64,000 bases of DNA from DASWZN01 sp963841635 (GTDB lineage: Bacteria; Acidobacteriota; Terriglobia; Bryobacterales; Bryobacteraceae). The notes under the pieces are model-generated. The model ran no database searches. It was not told where the DNA came from and saw only the letters and a list, made by a program, of their open reading frames with translations. Positions 63,092 to 64,000 of this stretch are shown in pieces. Location: the NCBI GenBank assembly GCA_963841635.1, contig CAWJDO010000002.1, positions 5,355,902 to 5,419,901 on the forward strand, read 5' to 3'. Position 1 is the first letter of the stretch. Every line of letters begins with the position of its first letter. The translations under genes and the position numbers were made by a program.

Positions 63092-63889
63092 TCACTTCTT
63101 GAACATGTCCTGCACATTGCGCCGCGTGTCGCTTGCGTAGCCGGCATTGAACTTCAGTCCCGCGCCCGTGTTGGCCATGTCGATCGCACGGATCCGGAAC
63201 AACTCCGCCATGGCGGACTGCGTCAGCGCGTTGGCCTTCACCAGCATCGCGGCCGACTGGGCCTCGATCATCGGCGCCGTCCCAGGCGCGGCCTGCGCGA
63301 GTTCACCGGCGAGCTGGTCGGAGGCGTTCATCAACTGGTCCGCCGCGGCGTCGATCGCGATCGCTTTCTTCATGGCGGCCTGTGACGTGGCGTCGGTCAT
63401 GTCGATCAGATCGCGCACCGCAGGCGGAGCGTCTTTCGCGGTTGGGACCGGCTGATAGAGCGTAGTGAACCGGCCCCCGACCTGGCCAATAGCCGCCGGG
63501 TTTCGCGAGAGAAGAACGGTCTCCAGTTGGCGCGGATTCGGCTGGGTTGCGCTGGCGACGTTGAGATTCACGAGACCACGGATCAGGTTGTAGATCGCCT
63601 GCACGGTGCCCGCGACGCCGTGAGCACGGGTGATCGCCTGTGCCGGATAGATCTCATTCTTGAAGAAGCTATTCGTCGTGTTCAACTGCTTGTTTGTCGT
63701 CCCGAGTCCGCCGTTGATCGCCTGCAGGCCGCCGCCGATCACCTTGTTGATGGCGCTCCCGATCGCCTGAATCGCCGCGACCACCGCGCCCCAGTCGATG
63801 AACTGGCCTTTGGCTGGCCGTGGCGCCAGCAGCACGACCACCAACAGGAGAGCCATGACCGCAGACCTCCGTTGCCATATCCAGTGCAC
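63092..63889 (-). CDS. trbJ: VirB5/TrbJ-like T4SS protein
   Basis: A 265-residue protein with a signal peptide (MALLLVVVLLAPRPAKG) and a helical body that includes a Gly-rich region (NKVIGGGLQAINGGLG) and ends in FNAGYASDTRRNVQDMFKK. This is the general style of TrbJ/VirB5 minor pilus proteins. A similar C-terminus is encoded by the next upstream gene (63898 onwards), so two tandem paralogues exist. Confidence 0.68.
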   Translation of the reverse strand: MHWIWQRRSAVMALLLVVVLLAPRPAKGQFIDWGAVVAAIQAIGSAINKVIGGGLQAINGGLGTTNKQLNTTNSFFKNEIYPAQAITRAHGVAGTVQAIYNLIRGLVNLNVASATQPNPRQLETVLLSRNPAAIGQVGGRFTTLYQPVPTAKDAPPAVRDLIDMTDATSQAAMKKAIAIDAAADQLMNASDQLAGELAQAAPGTAPMIEAQSAAMLVKANALTQSAMAELFRIRAIDMANTGAGLKFNAGYASDTRRNVQDMFKK

Positions 63890-63897
63890 GGATCCTC

Positions 63898-64000
63898 CTA
63901 TTTCTTGAACATCGTCTGGACGTCCGTCCGGAACTGTGCGCCGAACATCGCGTTCCGCTTCCGGACGGTGTTGTCATGGGCCACGCGCGCCGCCTCCTGG
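63898..64000 (-). CDS. Second VirB5/TrbJ-like protein, C-terminal part (runs off the window)
   Basis: The last 33 codons, QEAARVAHDNTVRKRNAM then FGAQFRTDVQTMFKK and stop at 63898. The end resembles that of the neighbouring TrbJ-like protein (NVQDMFKK). The start lies beyond position 64000. Confidence 0.65.
   Translation of the reverse strand, partial: QEAARVAHDNTVRKRNAMFGAQFRTDVQTMFKK

Noticed and set aside
1..64000. CRISPR arrays, tRNA or rRNA genes
   Set aside because: No regularly spaced short repeats with unique spacers were seen. The repeats found are transposon ends, RIT ends, IS copies or gene duplications. No tRNA cloverleaf or rRNA segment was recognised.

Overview
The window is GC-rich (roughly 60 % by eye) and is almost entirely accessory DNA. 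The protein repertoire (large RHS/YD-repeat proteins, WD40-like secreted proteins paired with TMTC-type TPR glycosyltransferases, small secreted DUF4412-like proteins) resembles soil Acidobacteriota such as Solibacter/Bryobacter relatives. That placement is inferred from protein style only; there is no rRNA or other marker here. The T4SS genes, coupling protein, primase, Rad52-like protein and layered transposons suggest an integrative conjugative element or a large conjugative plasmid.

Region by region. (1) 1-9558: a Tn7-like transposon, read right to left: a DUF6788-like small protein, a TnsA-TnsB fusion transposase, a TnsC/TniB ATPase and TniQ. Four copies of a 20-bp end repeat and a TGTCA terminus mark its right end at 9558; a fifth copy at 6-25 shows the left end lies just outside the window. 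The transposase gene is split by a 3.44-kb RIT (recombinase-in-trio) element (3766-7209) with perfect 30-bp inverted repeats and three overlapping tyrosine recombinases. (2) 9.7-17.3 kb: a Tn554-like element (TnpA-TnpB-TnpC plus a winged-helix protein, all translationally coupled) has split a DUF932 gene and itself carries an intact DUF932 paralogue. (3) 17.4-18.5 kb: a zinc-ribbon protein and a FliA/WhiG-type sigma factor.

(4) 19.1-26.6 kb, plus strand, tightly packed: sigma-like factor, HTH-like protein, an ImmA/IrrE-UvrD helicase-nuclease fusion, a multi-ubiquitin/E2-like protein interrupted by one in-frame TGA, a JAB-E1 fusion and DUF6527. This is a candidate ubiquitin-like conjugation and defence operon, and one of the two most interesting parts of the window. 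(5) 26.8-37.8 kb, mostly minus strand: archaeo-eukaryotic-type primase, Rad52-like annealing protein, PD-(D/E)XK-like DUF6946 protein, replication-relaxation-like protein, coupling ATPase and VirB9/TrbG. (6) 39.2-41.8 kb: an 866-residue protein with the order of motifs of two-barrel RNA polymerases of the eukaryotic RdRP/YonO type, including a DYDFD triple-aspartate motif; this is the second most interesting part.

(7) 42.6-61.5 kb, plus strand: a secreted protein and a 1590-residue RHS protein split by two identical 1897-bp IS110-family insertions, followed by WD40 and TMTC genes. The RHS tip-WD40-TMTC block is then repeated in partly truncated form up to an RHS remnant that abuts virB8. (8) 61.5-64 kb, minus strand: VirB8, VirB6/TrbL, VirB5/TrbJ and the end of a second VirB5/TrbJ-like gene. 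The RHS array therefore sits inside the T4SS gene cluster. No tRNA, rRNA or CRISPR array was seen.
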